Counted from the first letter of the stretch, positions 46,716-58,284 are shown. The stretch: 64,000 nucleotides of DNA from Streptomyces sp. NBC_00249 (GCF_026342355.1 NZ_JAPEMV010000001.1:186001-250000); one strand, 5' to 3'. The notes: generated by a model not told the origin, from the sequence alone. Program-made: numbers and translations.

Positions 46716-46879
46716 GGAGGGGGTCCTTCCTTCGCGGGCGGGGTGGTCGGGTCGACACCCGGCAGTTGCCCGAGCGGCCGTCCGGAACAGCGCTCGGGCC
46801 CCTGCCGGGTTGCCGCCCTTGGGCCCGAGAACGATGCTCACAGGGGCCAGGATCCAAGTCAATCCTCGGGTTTGGTTGC

Positions 46880-46907
46880 ATGGACCCAAGCGGTAGCTTG
46901 GGTCCAT
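46880..46907. promoter_or_regulatory. Perfect 12-bp inverted repeat overlapping LysR promoter and start codon
   Basis: ATGGACCCAAGC-GGTA-GCTTGGGTCCAT has 12-bp arms with no mismatch. The right arm contains the -10 box TAGCTT (46894-46899) and ends in the first two bases of the ATG. It could be an autorepression operator and, in RNA, a hairpin would hide the start. Confidence 0.65.
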
Positions 46908-47811
46908 GACGCTTGACGATCTTCGTTTCTTCGTCGCGGTGTGCAAGGCAGGATCGCTGAGCGCGGTGGCGCGCGACATGTCGTGCACACAGTCGGCGGT
47001 CAGCCAGCACGTGAAACGCCTGGAGCGGGAGCTGGGCCTCAGCCTGCTGGAGCGGCATCCCCGGGGGGTGGCGCCCACCCAGGCCGGGCACCTGCTGCGG
47101 GCCGCGGTCGAGGACGGCCTCGGCGGCATCGACCGGGCCCTGCGGGAGATCGAGGCCCTGGTACGCGGCGACGGCGGTTCGGTGCGGATCACCACGGGGG
47201 CGACGACGGTCCGGCACTTCATGTCCGACGCCATCGTCGAGTTCCGGCGGCGCCATCCGCAGGTCAGTCTGGAGTTCGAGACCGAGAACTCCACCCGGCG
47301 CTGCTTCGAGGCGCTCGCCTCCGGCGGTGTCGACCTCGCCTGGATCACCATCGGCGCGCCCGTCGTCCGGGGCATCGACCAGCGGACGGTGGTGGAACTG
47401 CCCTGGGCGCTGGCGGTCGGCGCGGACCACCCCCTCGCGGCGAGGGCGAGCATCGCCCCCGGGGACCTCGACGGCCTCGCGATCGTCGGGCTGCCCGGGA
47501 ACTCGATCTCCCGGTCCCATCTCGACCACTGGCTCCAGGACGCGCAGGTCCGTCCGGTCCTCGACTCCAGCGTCGCGGACTGGGACACCGCGATCCTGCT
47601 GGCCGAGCTGGGCCTCGGCTGCGCGATCGTCCCCGCCCTGCCCGGCTGGCTCGGCCCCCGTCACAGCGGTCTGCGGCTGGTCCCGATCCCCGCCCTCCCG
47701 GTCCTGTCGGCCGGGTGGGCGGTCCGGAGCTGGGACGCGCTCTCCCCCCTGGCCCGGACCTTCGCCGACACCGTCGCCCGTACCTGCGCGACCCGGGCGA
47801 CTCCGGGCTGA
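46906..47811 (+). CDS. LysR family transcriptional regulator
   Basis: This 301-residue LysR protein has an HTH at residues about 1-60 (SLSAVARDMSCTQSAVSQHV) and an effector-binding domain at about 88-295. The ATG lies 6 nt after TAGCTT with no ribosome binding site, so the transcript is probably leaderless. It is divergent from the HD-like DUF gene (190 nt apart), which is the likely target. The effector is unknown. Confidence 0.92.
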   Translation: MTLDDLRFFVAVCKAGSLSAVARDMSCTQSAVSQHVKRLERELGLSLLERHPRGVAPTQAGHLLRAAVEDGLGGIDRALREIEALVRGDGGSVRITTGATTVRHFMSDAIVEFRRRHPQVSLEFETENSTRRCFEALASGGVDLAWITIGAPVVRGIDQRTVVELPWALAVGADHPLAARASIAPGDLDGLAIVGLPGNSISRSHLDHWLQDAQVRPVLDSSVADWDTAILLAELGLGCAIVPALPGWLGPRHSGLRLVPIPALPVLSAGWAVRSWDALSPLARTFADTVARTCATRATPG

Positions 47812-48105
47812 CCGGCGCCACCGCCTCCTCCCCCGCGCCGGCCCGCCACGCCCTGCGCCGTGCCCGCCTGACCGCCACCGCGACCGCCGCGGCGATCGTG
47901 GCGCTGCTCGCGGGCTCCCCGTCCGCCGGGGGCTGCGCGCAGGCCGGGCACAGCCCCCGGTAGGCGGCCGGGACGAGGGGCCGGTGGGGGTTCCGGTGGG
48001 CGTGCCGCATCCCCGTTCTCCACTCGCCCCTTCGGGTTCAGCACCATGCCCGGGGCTTGTCGGCGCACGCCCGGGAGCGCGTGGAATACAGACGTGATGA
48101 TCGTC
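47812..48105. other. Non-coding stretch with a vestigial hydrophobic frame
   Basis: Between the LysR stop and the katG promoter I see no gene. A plus-strand frame continuing after the LysR stop to 47963 encodes a signal-peptide-like stretch (ATATAAAIVALLAGSPSAGGC) but has no ATG, GTG or TTG start. It may be a remnant. No clear hairpin or repeat otherwise. Confidence 0.5.
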
Positions 48106-50455
<2,350 letters not shown>

Positions 50456-50457
50456 CC

Positions 50458-50501
50458 GCCTGGCCCGGGGCCGGCCCGTGCGGGCTGGCCCCGGGCCAGG
50501 C
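50458..50501 (+). terminator. katG terminator
   Basis: A 20-bp stem (50458-50477 with 50482-50501, one G-T pair) with loop GTGC starts 3 nt after the katG stop. Confidence 0.8.
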
Positions 50502-50512
50502 GTCGCGGGGCA

Positions 50513-50538
50513 GACGGGAGTTTGACGACAGGCCCTAG
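50513..50538. repeat. 26-nt sequence also found at 25553-25578
   Basis: The pattern GACGGGAGTTYGACGACAGG followed by CCCYAG occurs at both sites in the same orientation with two mismatches. Here it contains the stop codon of the small secreted protein; at 25553 it encodes the last residues of an LLM enzyme. It may be a leftover insertion-sequence end. Confidence 0.5.
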
Positions 50539-50798
50539 CGGGGGGCCTGTCGGCACGCCCCGGTCGCGGCGGCGTCCGTCATGCCCGCCCCGGTCAGGGT
50601 GCTGACGCAGCCGGGCAGGTCGCCCACGAAGGCGACGGAGCAGGCCGTCCGGACGGCGTCCGTGACCGGGACGCCCGCGTCCTGGACGTGGTTCTCGCAG
50701 GCCTGGATGTCGGCGTGGGCCGCCGGCGGTACCGCGACGGCGACGAGGCCCAGGACCAGGCCGGCGAGCACCCCGCGGACACGCGACGACGGACGCAT
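50535..50798 (-). CDS. Small secreted Cys-containing protein
   Basis: This 87-residue protein has a signal peptide (1-29, cut after AAHA). The mature part of about 58 residues has four Cys in CENH, TACSV, GCVST and GACRQ, allowing two disulfides. No family recognised. ATG 50798 is taken as the start, with in-frame GTG 50804 as the alternative (AGAGGACAGG upstream). Possibly a small extracellular signalling or structural protein. Confidence 0.7.
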   Translation of the reverse strand: MRPSSRVRGVLAGLVLGLVAVAVPPAAHADIQACENHVQDAGVPVTDAVRTACSVAFVGDLPGCVSTLTGAGMTDAAATGACRQAPR

Positions 50799-50926
50799 GC
50801 GCACGCACCTGTCCTCTCCGGCTCCCGCCGCACACCCCTCTTCCGACGCTAGAACACTCCCCGGGCACCCGCACGCGCACGGGCGCCGCGCCGGAGCACC
50901 CGCCGGGCCGTGCCTACAATCGTCGA

Positions 50927-51250
50927 ATGATCTTCATTGTGGTGAAATTCCCCGTCAAGCCCGAATACGTCGACCAGTGGCCCGAGAAGGTCGCCGAGTT
51001 CACCCACGCCACCCGCGCCGAGCCCGGCAACCTGTGGTTCGAGTGGTCCCGCAGTCTGGAGGAGCCGGACACCTACGTGCTGTGCGAGGCCTTCCAGGAC
51101 GACGCGGCCGAGGCCCACGTCACCTCCGAGCACTTCCGCAAGGCCCTGGAGACCATGCGCCCGCTGGTCACCCGTACGCCCGAGATCGTCAGCACCACCA
51201 TCGAGGGCGCGACCGGCTGGAGCCGGATGGGCGAACTGCAGGTCGACTGA
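50927..51250 (+). CDS. ABM-domain monooxygenase (quinol-monooxygenase-like)
   Basis: This 107-residue protein of the antibiotic-biosynthesis-monooxygenase fold begins MIFIVVKFPVKPEYVDQW, with the mid-block EPGNLWFEWSRSLEEPDTYVLCEAF and the SEHFRKALETM helix. Members oxygenate quinols or polyketide-type substrates without cofactor and form dimers. The ATG lies 6 nt after TACAAT (50915-50920) with no ribosome binding site: a probable leaderless transcript. No biosynthetic cluster is nearby. Confidence 0.87.
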   Translation: MIFIVVKFPVKPEYVDQWPEKVAEFTHATRAEPGNLWFEWSRSLEEPDTYVLCEAFQDDAAEAHVTSEHFRKALETMRPLVTRTPEIVSTTIEGATGWSRMGELQVD

Positions 51251-51345
51251 CCGGCGGTCCGACCGGGCGGTCTGTCCTGACGGGTCCCCACCCGCCACAC
51301 TGATGACGTACGGGGACGGCCCCCGAACGTCAGGAAGGCGGTGGG

Positions 51346-52182
51346 GTGTTGGCAAGCGAGCCCGGGCAGCAGTCCGATCCGGTCGTACGGCCCGCGGTGT
51401 GGGAGACGTACGGTCCGGCCGATCTCAGCGCGGTTCCGGTGTTCGCCGGAGGGTTCATCAACTTCGGCTACTGGAAGTCCGTCGACCTCGAAGGCCCCCT
51501 GTCGCAGGACGACCGGGTCCGCAGCGAGCAGGACCTCTACCGTCACGTCCTCGACGCCGCCGCCCCCTCCGGCGGGCGGGCCGTGGAGGTCGGCTGCGGA
51601 CTCGGCCTCGGGTGCGCGCTCGCCCTGGAGGAGTACGTGCCCGCGGGGATCACCGGGGTGGACATCCACCCCCAGCAGCTCCAGCGGGCCCGCGACACCA
51701 ACGCCCGCCTCCTGGCGGCCCGCCCCGACCGGCTGCGCTTCGTACTGGGCGCCGCCGAGGACCTGCCGTTCGGCGACGGGGAGTTCGACTGCCTGTACAG
51801 CGTCGAGGCGGCCCAGCACTTCCCGGACCTGTCGGCGTTCGCGCGGGAGACGGCGCGGGTGCTGCGGCCCGGCGGGCGCGTGGCGGTCGCCAGCTTCTTC
51901 ACCGTCGACGCCGCGCCGGCGCACGCCGACCGGCTGGCCGGACTGCTCGACTCGTTCGCGAGCGGCCTGGACATCGCCCGGCCCGTGTCCGGGCTCACCG
52001 ATGCCCTCGCGGACGCCGGCCTCGTCGACGTCCGGGCCGACTCGATCGGCCCGCAGGTGTGGCCGGGCTGGGACCGGTGGCTCGCCCGCCTCTGGGAGCC
52101 GGGGACCTGGCCCCGGAACTTCCTGGCGGCCTGGGAGGCGCGCATCCTCGACTACTACGTGGTCACGGCCACCCGGCCGTAG
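51346..52182 (+). CDS. SAM-dependent methyltransferase
   Basis: This 278-residue class I methyltransferase has motif I VEVGCGLGLGCAL (about 80), GVDIHPQQLQRAR, AEDLPFGDGEFDCLYSVEA and VLRPGGRVAVASFF. A long N-terminal helix-loop (FINFGYWKS) resembles small-molecule (sterol/tocopherol or glycine-type) methyltransferases. GTG 51346, preceded by AGGAAGG about 11 nt upstream. Substrate unknown; it stands alone. Confidence 0.87.
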   Translation: MLASEPGQQSDPVVRPAVWETYGPADLSAVPVFAGGFINFGYWKSVDLEGPLSQDDRVRSEQDLYRHVLDAAAPSGGRAVEVGCGLGLGCALALEEYVPAGITGVDIHPQQLQRARDTNARLLAARPDRLRFVLGAAEDLPFGDGEFDCLYSVEAAQHFPDLSAFARETARVLRPGGRVAVASFFTVDAAPAHADRLAGLLDSFASGLDIARPVSGLTDALADAGLVDVRADSIGPQVWPGWDRWLARLWEPGTWPRNFLAAWEARILDYYVVTATRP

Positions 52183-52252
52183 CCGCAGGACGGATGGCGC
52201 ACCGTCAGAGCCGGCTGGCGGGACTGTCAGTGGCCGCGGCTACGGTACCGGT

Positions 52253-54031
52253 ATGACCACGCTCCCCGTCGAACACTCCTGGGCCCGGATCGAGACCTGG
52301 CTCGCACAGCACGCTCCCGTCAGCCACGGCCTGCTCAGGCCCGCGGCCCTTCCCGAGGAGGTCGCGGCGGCCGAGCTCCGTCTCGGGGTGACGTTCCCGC
52401 CCGACCTGAGGGAGTCGCTGCTGCGCCACGACGGCGTCCGGCTCCAGGACGGGACCGTCACCCTCGGCTACTACGGGCCGCTGTCGGGCGTCGAGGACAT
52501 CGTCCGGAGCACCGAGTTCCTGCGCGGCATCGGAGCGGACCTCGCGGAGGACGAGGACGAGGACGCGGAGGACGAACTCGACGAGGAGGAAGCCGACCAG
52601 TACGCGTACTGGCCGCACGAACGGCTGCTGATCACCCTGGGCATCGGCTGGCAGTCCTCCGACGGACTGTTCCTGGTCAGCCGCCGCGGCCCGCACCACG
52701 GGCGGGTCGGCCGGTACTTCGACGAGGACCGCCCCTCCTTCACGCCGTGGCCGGGCCTGCGGCACGTCCTCGCCGACTTCGCCACGGCTCTGGAGAGCGG
52801 CACGCCCTTCAACGGGCGGACGCCGCTCGCCTTCGAGGGCCGGCTGATCTGGGACGACGACCGGACGACCGTCCCGGATCCGCTCTCCCCCCTCGGCCTC
52901 GCCGCCGGGGCCGCCGAACCGCGGCCGGAGTCCCCGGCCGAGCCGGCCCCGCCCGCCCCGCGGCCCGACGGGGCGTACGCCGTCTTCGGCTTCGGAGCCC
53001 TGGCCGAGCAGGCGCCGCCGCCCGTGCAGCCGGACGTCGTGTTCGTGGCCGGGATCCCGCCCGAGGAACTGCTGGACCGGCTCGGCGCGATACCCGCGAC
53101 GGCCGGGCCGCGCAGCCGGGAGCAGGCGCGGCTGTCCGCCGCCGCGCCCTGGGCGGCGTACCGTCCGATGGTGCGGGCCGGGTCGTGCGGCGGCGGCTGG
53201 TCGTACGCCACCCAGGAGGGCGGCGACGCCCAGTTCGGCCGCCCGGAGGTGCTGCGCCGGCTGTCCCGCGGGACCCGCGTCGTGAGGCTCGCGAAGCAGG
53301 GGCCGGAGGTACGGGTCACCGTCGTCGAGGACGGCACGGAGCGTCCCGAGGCGGCCCGCCGGGTCGACTCGCCCCGCGAGGACTACGTGACCGGGCCCGA
53401 CGGACAGGAGTTCCAGCGCGTCGGCGTCGATCCCTGGCCCGGCTCGACGGCCGCGTACCCCCGGCTGCTGGCCGGCCTGGAGACGGCGTACGGCATCACC
53501 TGGAACCCGGAGGACGAAGGCGACGGCCCCGTGCCGAGCGCGCTCCTCCTGCCGGTCCTCGACGACGTGCCGCCGTCCCGGCACCCGGTCACCGAGGTAC
53601 GCGGCCTCGACCTCGGCGGGCTCGTCGAGGGGACCCCGCCGCAGCGGCTGCGCTCCGCGACGGCGGCGCAGCTCGCGCGGCTGGCGTCCGAGACCGGCAT
53701 CGACACCTACCCGGAGATCGCGGGGGCGCTGGAGCGGATCCACCGGGACGAGCCGGTGGACCTCCCGGCCGACGGGCCCCTCGACCTGCGGATGAGGACC
53801 CTCGCGGCGGAATCCCGCGCGGCCCGGGGACTCCTCGACGCCGCCAGGCACCAGCCGGACCCGGCGCCCGTCACCCCGGCCGACCACGCCGCGTGGGCGC
53901 TGCGCGATGCGGCGGCGGGCGCGCTGCGCGCCTTCCTGCTGCTGCCGCTGCCGGCCGCGGCGGAGACGGTCCTGAGCCGGCGCCTGTCGATCCGCTGGCG
54001 CGACGACCTGGCGGCGGACCTGGCCGGCTAG
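52253..54031 (+). CDS. SMI1/KNR4 (SUKH-1) family protein with long C-terminal region
   Basis: This 592-residue soluble protein has a SUKH-1 domain over about 12-185: LPEEVAAAELRLGVTFPPDL, RESLLRHDGV and a late DGLFLVSRRG. A very acidic Asp/Glu run sits at about 97-118. After a Pro/Ala linker (220-245) comes an unrecognised C-terminal region (about 250-590), including a strand-rich part with WSYATQEGGDAQFGRP. SUKH proteins are best known as immunity proteins to nuclease toxins. The ATG lies 6 nt after TACGGT (52241-52246), suggesting a leaderless message. It converges with the trypsin/STAND gene, sharing the last 4 bases (CTAG). Confidence 0.83.
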   Translation: MTTLPVEHSWARIETWLAQHAPVSHGLLRPAALPEEVAAAELRLGVTFPPDLRESLLRHDGVRLQDGTVTLGYYGPLSGVEDIVRSTEFLRGIGADLAEDEDEDAEDELDEEEADQYAYWPHERLLITLGIGWQSSDGLFLVSRRGPHHGRVGRYFDEDRPSFTPWPGLRHVLADFATALESGTPFNGRTPLAFEGRLIWDDDRTTVPDPLSPLGLAAGAAEPRPESPAEPAPPAPRPDGAYAVFGFGALAEQAPPPVQPDVVFVAGIPPEELLDRLGAIPATAGPRSREQARLSAAAPWAAYRPMVRAGSCGGGWSYATQEGGDAQFGRPEVLRRLSRGTRVVRLAKQGPEVRVTVVEDGTERPEAARRVDSPREDYVTGPDGQEFQRVGVDPWPGSTAAYPRLLAGLETAYGITWNPEDEGDGPVPSALLLPVLDDVPPSRHPVTEVRGLDLGGLVEGTPPQRLRSATAAQLARLASETGIDTYPEIAGALERIHRDEPVDLPADGPLDLRMRTLAAESRAARGLLDAARHQPDPAPVTPADHAAWALRDAAAGALRAFLLLPLPAAAETVLSRRLSIRWRDDLAADLAG

Positions 54032-57000
54032 CCCCGGGAGCAGGGCGGCCCGGACGGGGTTCCCTTCGGGAGGCGCTTGCGCTCGTCGTCGGTCCAGTCC
54101 CGCCCGACGGCGGCGCAGAGCGTGCGGAACTGGACCTCGGGGCGGAGGTCGAAGGTCCGGCGGCCCCTCTTGCTGTCGATCAGCAGTTGGTGGTCCCGTG
54201 TGAGCTGCGCCGTCGCGTTGGTGACCTCATCGTCGTTCTGGTCCGCCACCGCCAGCGAGAGGGAGGATCCCCTGGCCAGGTCGTGGACCACAGCCCGTCC
54301 CTTCCGGTACGTGACGAGACTGCCGTCCGGCGTGAAGCCGATCAGCTCGCTCAAGGTCGGCAAAGGCACCTGTTCAGGCAACCGTTCCTGGTGGTCGACG
54401 TCCCACAGGCGCGCCTGTCCGTCGAGGCTCTTCACGGCGAGCCGCGAGCCGTCGGCGGTGAAGACGATCCCCGTGCCGGGGGAATCCGCGACCTGCGACA
54501 CACTGACGGCGGGGCCTGTCAGCATCGCGACGCGCTCCGGGGTACGGACGTCCCACAGCAGGATCTCCCCGCGACCAGCTCCTGCCCTGGTCACGACCGC
54601 AACCTGCCCAGGATGCCCGGGACGGGCCGTGAGCTGGCCGTTCTTGAAGAGGTCACCGAGGGGGCCGTTCGAGTTGGGTCCGGGGTGGGCGAGAAACGGC
54701 TGAGCGAGAACGGTCCCGCGGGTGGCGTCGAGGCGCACCAGCATGCCGCCCTCGGTCAACAGGGCGATCTCACCCCCCTGCACTCCGACGACGCTGTCGA
54801 CCATCGCACCCTGCCGTACCTCCTGCGGGATCGGGACGCTCCGGCCCAGGTCGGACGCCGGGTAGGAGCGGTAGAGGCCGTCCTGACGTCCCCAGAGCAC
54901 CACCTGCTGCGAGTCCGCGGTCCACGTCAGCCTCCAGCCCCTGGCCTCGGTACTGGCTGGGACCTCCACGGACCTCAGGACCGTGCGCGAGGCATCCAGG
55001 ACCTCGAGGGTCTTCTCGTAGACGCGGGCGACGAAGCGCCCGTCGGGCGACAGTGCGAAGCACCCATTCGAGCCGTACCCCGCCTTGAAGCGTGCGGGGC
55101 CCGACTGCTCGGCCCGCACGGCCATCAGCGTCCCCCCGACGGCTACGAGAACGGTGAGACCACCGTCCGCACGCGGCACCGCAGCGACCATCGGTGGGCC
55201 CTCGTCGGTGATCTCGCCCGATGTGGGCAGGCGTGTGCGGTAGGCCTGCCCCGTGCGCACATCAGCCAAGATCGACTCGACGTACCCGCCCTCCTTGACT
55301 TCCTTGAGATCTTCGATCCTGTAGTTCCCAGTGCCATCGCTGAACGTCCCGATGTCGGGGAGTGCGAGGCGCGGCCCGGGCGTGCGGCCCAGTGCCTGGG
55401 CGTACGCCCGGCCGTCGGCCCCCGTGGTCACCACTTCTCCCCCGGCTCCGAGAAGCTTCGTGACAGAGGAAGCCTCACCGGCCGCCGAACCCGGACGGTA
55501 GAGCTGACGACCTGTGGTGAGGTCCTTGACCTCCACCTGTCGCACGCTCCCGTCCAGGCGGGTCACGGCCACCGCGCTCGGGTCGGTGGTGAATGCCGCC
55601 TCGTCCACCCTGTATCCGGCCACGAGATCGTCCGCGACAGGCAGTCGGTCACCGGAGGGGACTTCCCATGCTGCGGCGAATGCCGGAACGCACCTGGCGG
55701 GGGCTTCGCGGCACGCCGAGCCGCTGTCGTGCATCGTGAGCAGGAGCCGCTTCCCGTCGCTGCTGAAGTCCAGGGTCGCTCCGAACCGTTCGGCGGTCTC
55801 GTGCTCCCCGCGGTTCAGGACGACGGGATGCTCCGGGTCGTTCATCCGCCACAGCCGGACCGCATCCCCGGCGGCGACGGCGTAGAGGCTGCCGTCCGGA
55901 CTGATGGCGCTGACGAGTTCGCCTGCGGGCACTCCGCCGAGGTCCGTCGTCCGGATCTTTCCTTCGAGGGCACCCGTGACGACAGTGAACGTCCATGTGA
56001 CACCGCCCTCCGGCTTCAACCCGACGACGAGGGTACGGCCGTCCGGTGTCGCATCCATGCCGTCTATCTGGCCCTTCCACACCGCCGGATGGGCGCCCAC
56101 CAGGTACTGATCCCGCACGTACTGGTGCATCAGCGCGTCCCGGGTCTTCGGGCTCTGCTGAATGCTCCATGCCGCCAAGGCCAGTTGGAGTGCAGTGGCC
56201 GGGTCGTCGGCCGGGGTGTCCTCCGCCTCCTGGGCCAGGATGGCCGCCGCCTGGATGCGTAGCTGTTTCTCCGTCTCGCGCAGGCTCCGCGCGTTGGACA
56301 CGGCCAGGACCACGGCCAGCACCGTCAGGACGGACAACGCCGCCACGGCGGCCTGTCGGGCGCGGGCGCCGCGTCGGGAGTGGCGGCGGCTGAGGTGGAC
56401 GTAGCCGCGTTCCTCGGCGGCGATGTCGTCGGGGTGCGCCGCCAGTCGGCGTTCGGCTTCGGCGAGGTCGGTGCCGCTCAACAGGCGGGCTTTCTCGTGC
56501 TGTTGTGCCTGCCACCGCCGCAGGTCGGCCCGTAGCTGCTCCTGCCAGGCGCGGAAGTCCCTGGAGTCGGCCAGCCATTCCTTCAGGCGCGGCCAGAGCC
56601 TGGTCAGGGCCTCGTGGGCGAGGTCGACGATCTCCTCGGCGCCGCCCGGGGCCCGGGAGAGGACGACGAGCTTGCCGGGCGCCAGTTCCCGGGCCAGTGC
56701 GACGAGTTCGGGTGCCAGGTCGGCGACGCGGGTGGGTCGGCGAACGAAGGAGTCGCCGTCGGGGCGGGCCAGCTGGACGAACAGCCGCCGGGCGAGTTCC
56801 CGGCGGGTCGGCGTCAGCCCGTCGAGGGTGTCGTCCGCGTATCCGACGAGGGCTCCCGCCACCCCGCCCAGCGCGTCGTACGCGGCGTGGGTCAGCATCG
56901 AGCGGCTGCGGCGCTCCCACAGTTCGGTCAGGGCGAACTGGACCAGCGTCATCCGACCGGGTTCGGCGCCCGCGTCCGCGACGATGCGCTCCGGCAGCCC

Positions 57001-58284
57001 CGGTTCGAACCACAGGCCCGGTTCGGCGTCGACGGGCGCGGTCACCGCCTGTTCCAGGCCCTCGGCGGCGAGCGGCGCCAGGAACTCCACGGCGTCGCTG
57101 ACCAGGTCGGACGTGTCGGCGGTGACCAGGACGTCGAGGGAGTCGGGGCGGGCGGTCGCCACGACCCGCAGCACCGCCGCACCCTCCCGGCCCGCCAGCG
57201 CGGCGAGGAGCCCCAACAGCCGGCGTGCGGAGTCCGGTTCGGCGCCCGCGTACTCCTCCAGCTGGTCGACGAAGAGCAGGTGGCCGGCCTTCTGCGAGCG
57301 GGCGAGGATCCGCCGGCGTAACGCCGCCGGGACGTCCTGCGCGCCGTCCAGCAGTCGCGCCAGGTCCTCGGCCCTGGCCAGCGCCTCGATCTCCCCGAGC
57401 TCCGGTTCCAGGACCCCGACGAGCGCCCCCGCGAGGACGGCTGCGGCCCGTACGCCGGGTACGGGCCGCAGCTCGGTCACGCCCATCCCCTCGGCCCGGA
57501 GCCGGGGCAGCACTCCGGCGCCGACGAGGGAGGACTTCCCGCAGCCCGACGGGCCCGCCACGAGGGTCACCGGGCGTCTGCGGACGGCCTTGTACACGCG
57601 GGCGGTGTCGCCGTCGCGGCCGTGGAAGAACTCGGCGTCGTCCTCCGCGAAGGGTGCGAGGCCCTGGAAGGGGCAGCGGGGCAGCAGGGTGCGTTCGTCG
57701 ACGAGTTCGGCGGAGGGCAGCAGGTAGGCGGTGCTCTCGCCCCGGTGCGCGGCGACGGTCATGCCGACGACGCCGTCCTGGGCGTCGTCCCAGACCGGGG
57801 ACCCGCTGAACCCGCGCGAGATCCTCGGTCCCGTCCCCCGGACCTCCATCTGCACCCAGCCGGCGCCCTGTCCGGCCTTCAGCACCCCGGAGGCCCACAC
57901 GCCGTGTTCGGCGCCGGCCGGGTAGCCGAACGCCCGGAAGGCGTGGTCCCACACGCCGGTCCCGTCGGCCAGCGGTACGGGGCGGGCGCCCTCGACGGGG
58001 GCCGCCAGCCGCAGCAGGGCGACGTCCTGGTTCCCGGGGCGCCACGACACCACGGCCGCCCGTACCGCCGGACGGCCGGCCAGCAGGGGGAAGTCCAGTT
58101 CCACGGCCTCGGCGGGGGCGTCCGGTGTGCTGTCCGGTGTCCCGAGCGCGCCGGTGACGACGTGGGCGCAGGTGCACACCACGTCGGCGGCGATGAGGAA
58201 GCCGGCGCCGACCACCTCGCCCCCGGCCGTGCGGACGCGTACCTGCGACGCCTCGAACCCCTCGCTCCTCCGCACAGCGGCCAT
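54028..58284 (-). CDS. Trypsin / STAND NTPase / WD40-like membrane protein
   Basis: This 1418-residue protein starts with an S1 trypsin-like domain (about 10-195) with an intact triad: His41 in CTCAHVV, Asp87 in NQDVALLRL, Ser160 in RGFSGSPVW. It is cytoplasmic, without a signal peptide. A STAND-type (nSTAND1-like) NTPase follows, with CPFQGLAPFAEDDAEFFHGR, Walker [10 protein letters not shown] (244-252) and Walker B LLFVDQLEEY (336-345). A basic hinge (EEIVDLAHEALTRLWPRL, then RRHSRRGARARQ) leads to one transmembrane helix (about 644-664). A long WD40/quinoprotein-like beta-propeller (about 715-1410) with repeats such as DGRTLVVGL, SPDGSLYAV and DGSRLAVKS closes it. GGGGGAG precedes the ATG. 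The topology suggests a cytoplasmic protease activated by a sensor across the membrane, an architecture typical of predicted conflict or stress-signalling STAND proteins. Confidence 0.9.
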   Translation of the reverse strand: MAAVRRSEGFEASQVRVRTAGGEVVGAGFLIAADVVCTCAHVVTGALGTPDSTPDAPAEAVELDFPLLAGRPAVRAAVVSWRPGNQDVALLRLAAPVEGARPVPLADGTGVWDHAFRAFGYPAGAEHGVWASGVLKAGQGAGWVQMEVRGTGPRISRGFSGSPVWDDAQDGVVGMTVAAHRGESTAYLLPSAELVDERTLLPRCPFQGLAPFAEDDAEFFHGRDGDTARVYKAVRRRPVTLVAGPSGCGKSSLVGAGVLPRLRAEGMGVTELRPVPGVRAAAVLAGALVGVLEPELGEIEALARAEDLARLLDGAQDVPAALRRRILARSQKAGHLLFVDQLEEYAGAEPDSARRLLGLLAALAGREGAAVLRVVATARPDSLDVLVTADTSDLVSDAVEFLAPLAAEGLEQAVTAPVDAEPGLWFEPGLPERIVADAGAEPGRMTLVQFALTELWERRSRSMLTHAAYDALGGVAGALVGYADDTLDGLTPTRRELARRLFVQLARPDGDSFVRRPTRVADLAPELVALARELAPGKLVVLSRAPGGAEEIVDLAHEALTRLWPRLKEWLADSRDFRAWQEQLRADLRRWQAQQHEKARLLSGTDLAEAERRLAAHPDDIAAEERGYVHLSRRHSRRGARARQAAVAALSVLTVLAVVLAVSNARSLRETEKQLRIQAAAILAQEAEDTPADDPATALQLALAAWSIQQSPKTRDALMHQYVRDQYLVGAHPAVWKGQIDGMDATPDGRTLVVGLKPEGGVTWTFTVVTGALEGKIRTTDLGGVPAGELVSAISPDGSLYAVAAGDAVRLWRMNDPEHPVVLNRGEHETAERFGATLDFSSDGKRLLLTMHDSGSACREAPARCVPAFAAAWEVPSGDRLPVADDLVAGYRVDEAAFTTDPSAVAVTRLDGSVRQVEVKDLTTGRQLYRPGSAAGEASSVTKLLGAGGEVVTTGADGRAYAQALGRTPGPRLALPDIGTFSDGTGNYRIEDLKEVKEGGYVESILADVRTGQAYRTRLPTSGEITDEGPPMVAAVPRADGGLTVLVAVGGTLMAVRAEQSGPARFKAGYGSNGCFALSPDGRFVARVYEKTLEVLDASRTVLRSVEVPASTEARGWRLTWTADSQQVVLWGRQDGLYRSYPASDLGRSVPIPQEVRQGAMVDSVVGVQGGEIALLTEGGMLVRLDATRGTVLAQPFLAHPGPNSNGPLGDLFKNGQLTARPGHPGQVAVVTRAGAGRGEILLWDVRTPERVAMLTGPAVSVSQVADSPGTGIVFTADGSRLAVKSLDGQARLWDVDHQERLPEQVPLPTLSELIGFTPDGSLVTYRKGRAVVHDLARGSSLSLAVADQNDDEVTNATAQLTRDHQLLIDSKRGRRTFDLRPEVQFRTLCAAVGRDWTDDERKRLPKGTPSGPPCSRG

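Noticed and set aside
47812..47963. A lipoprotein-like frame after the LysR stop.
   Set aside because: It has no start codon in frame and no ribosome binding site; kept only as a possible remnant.
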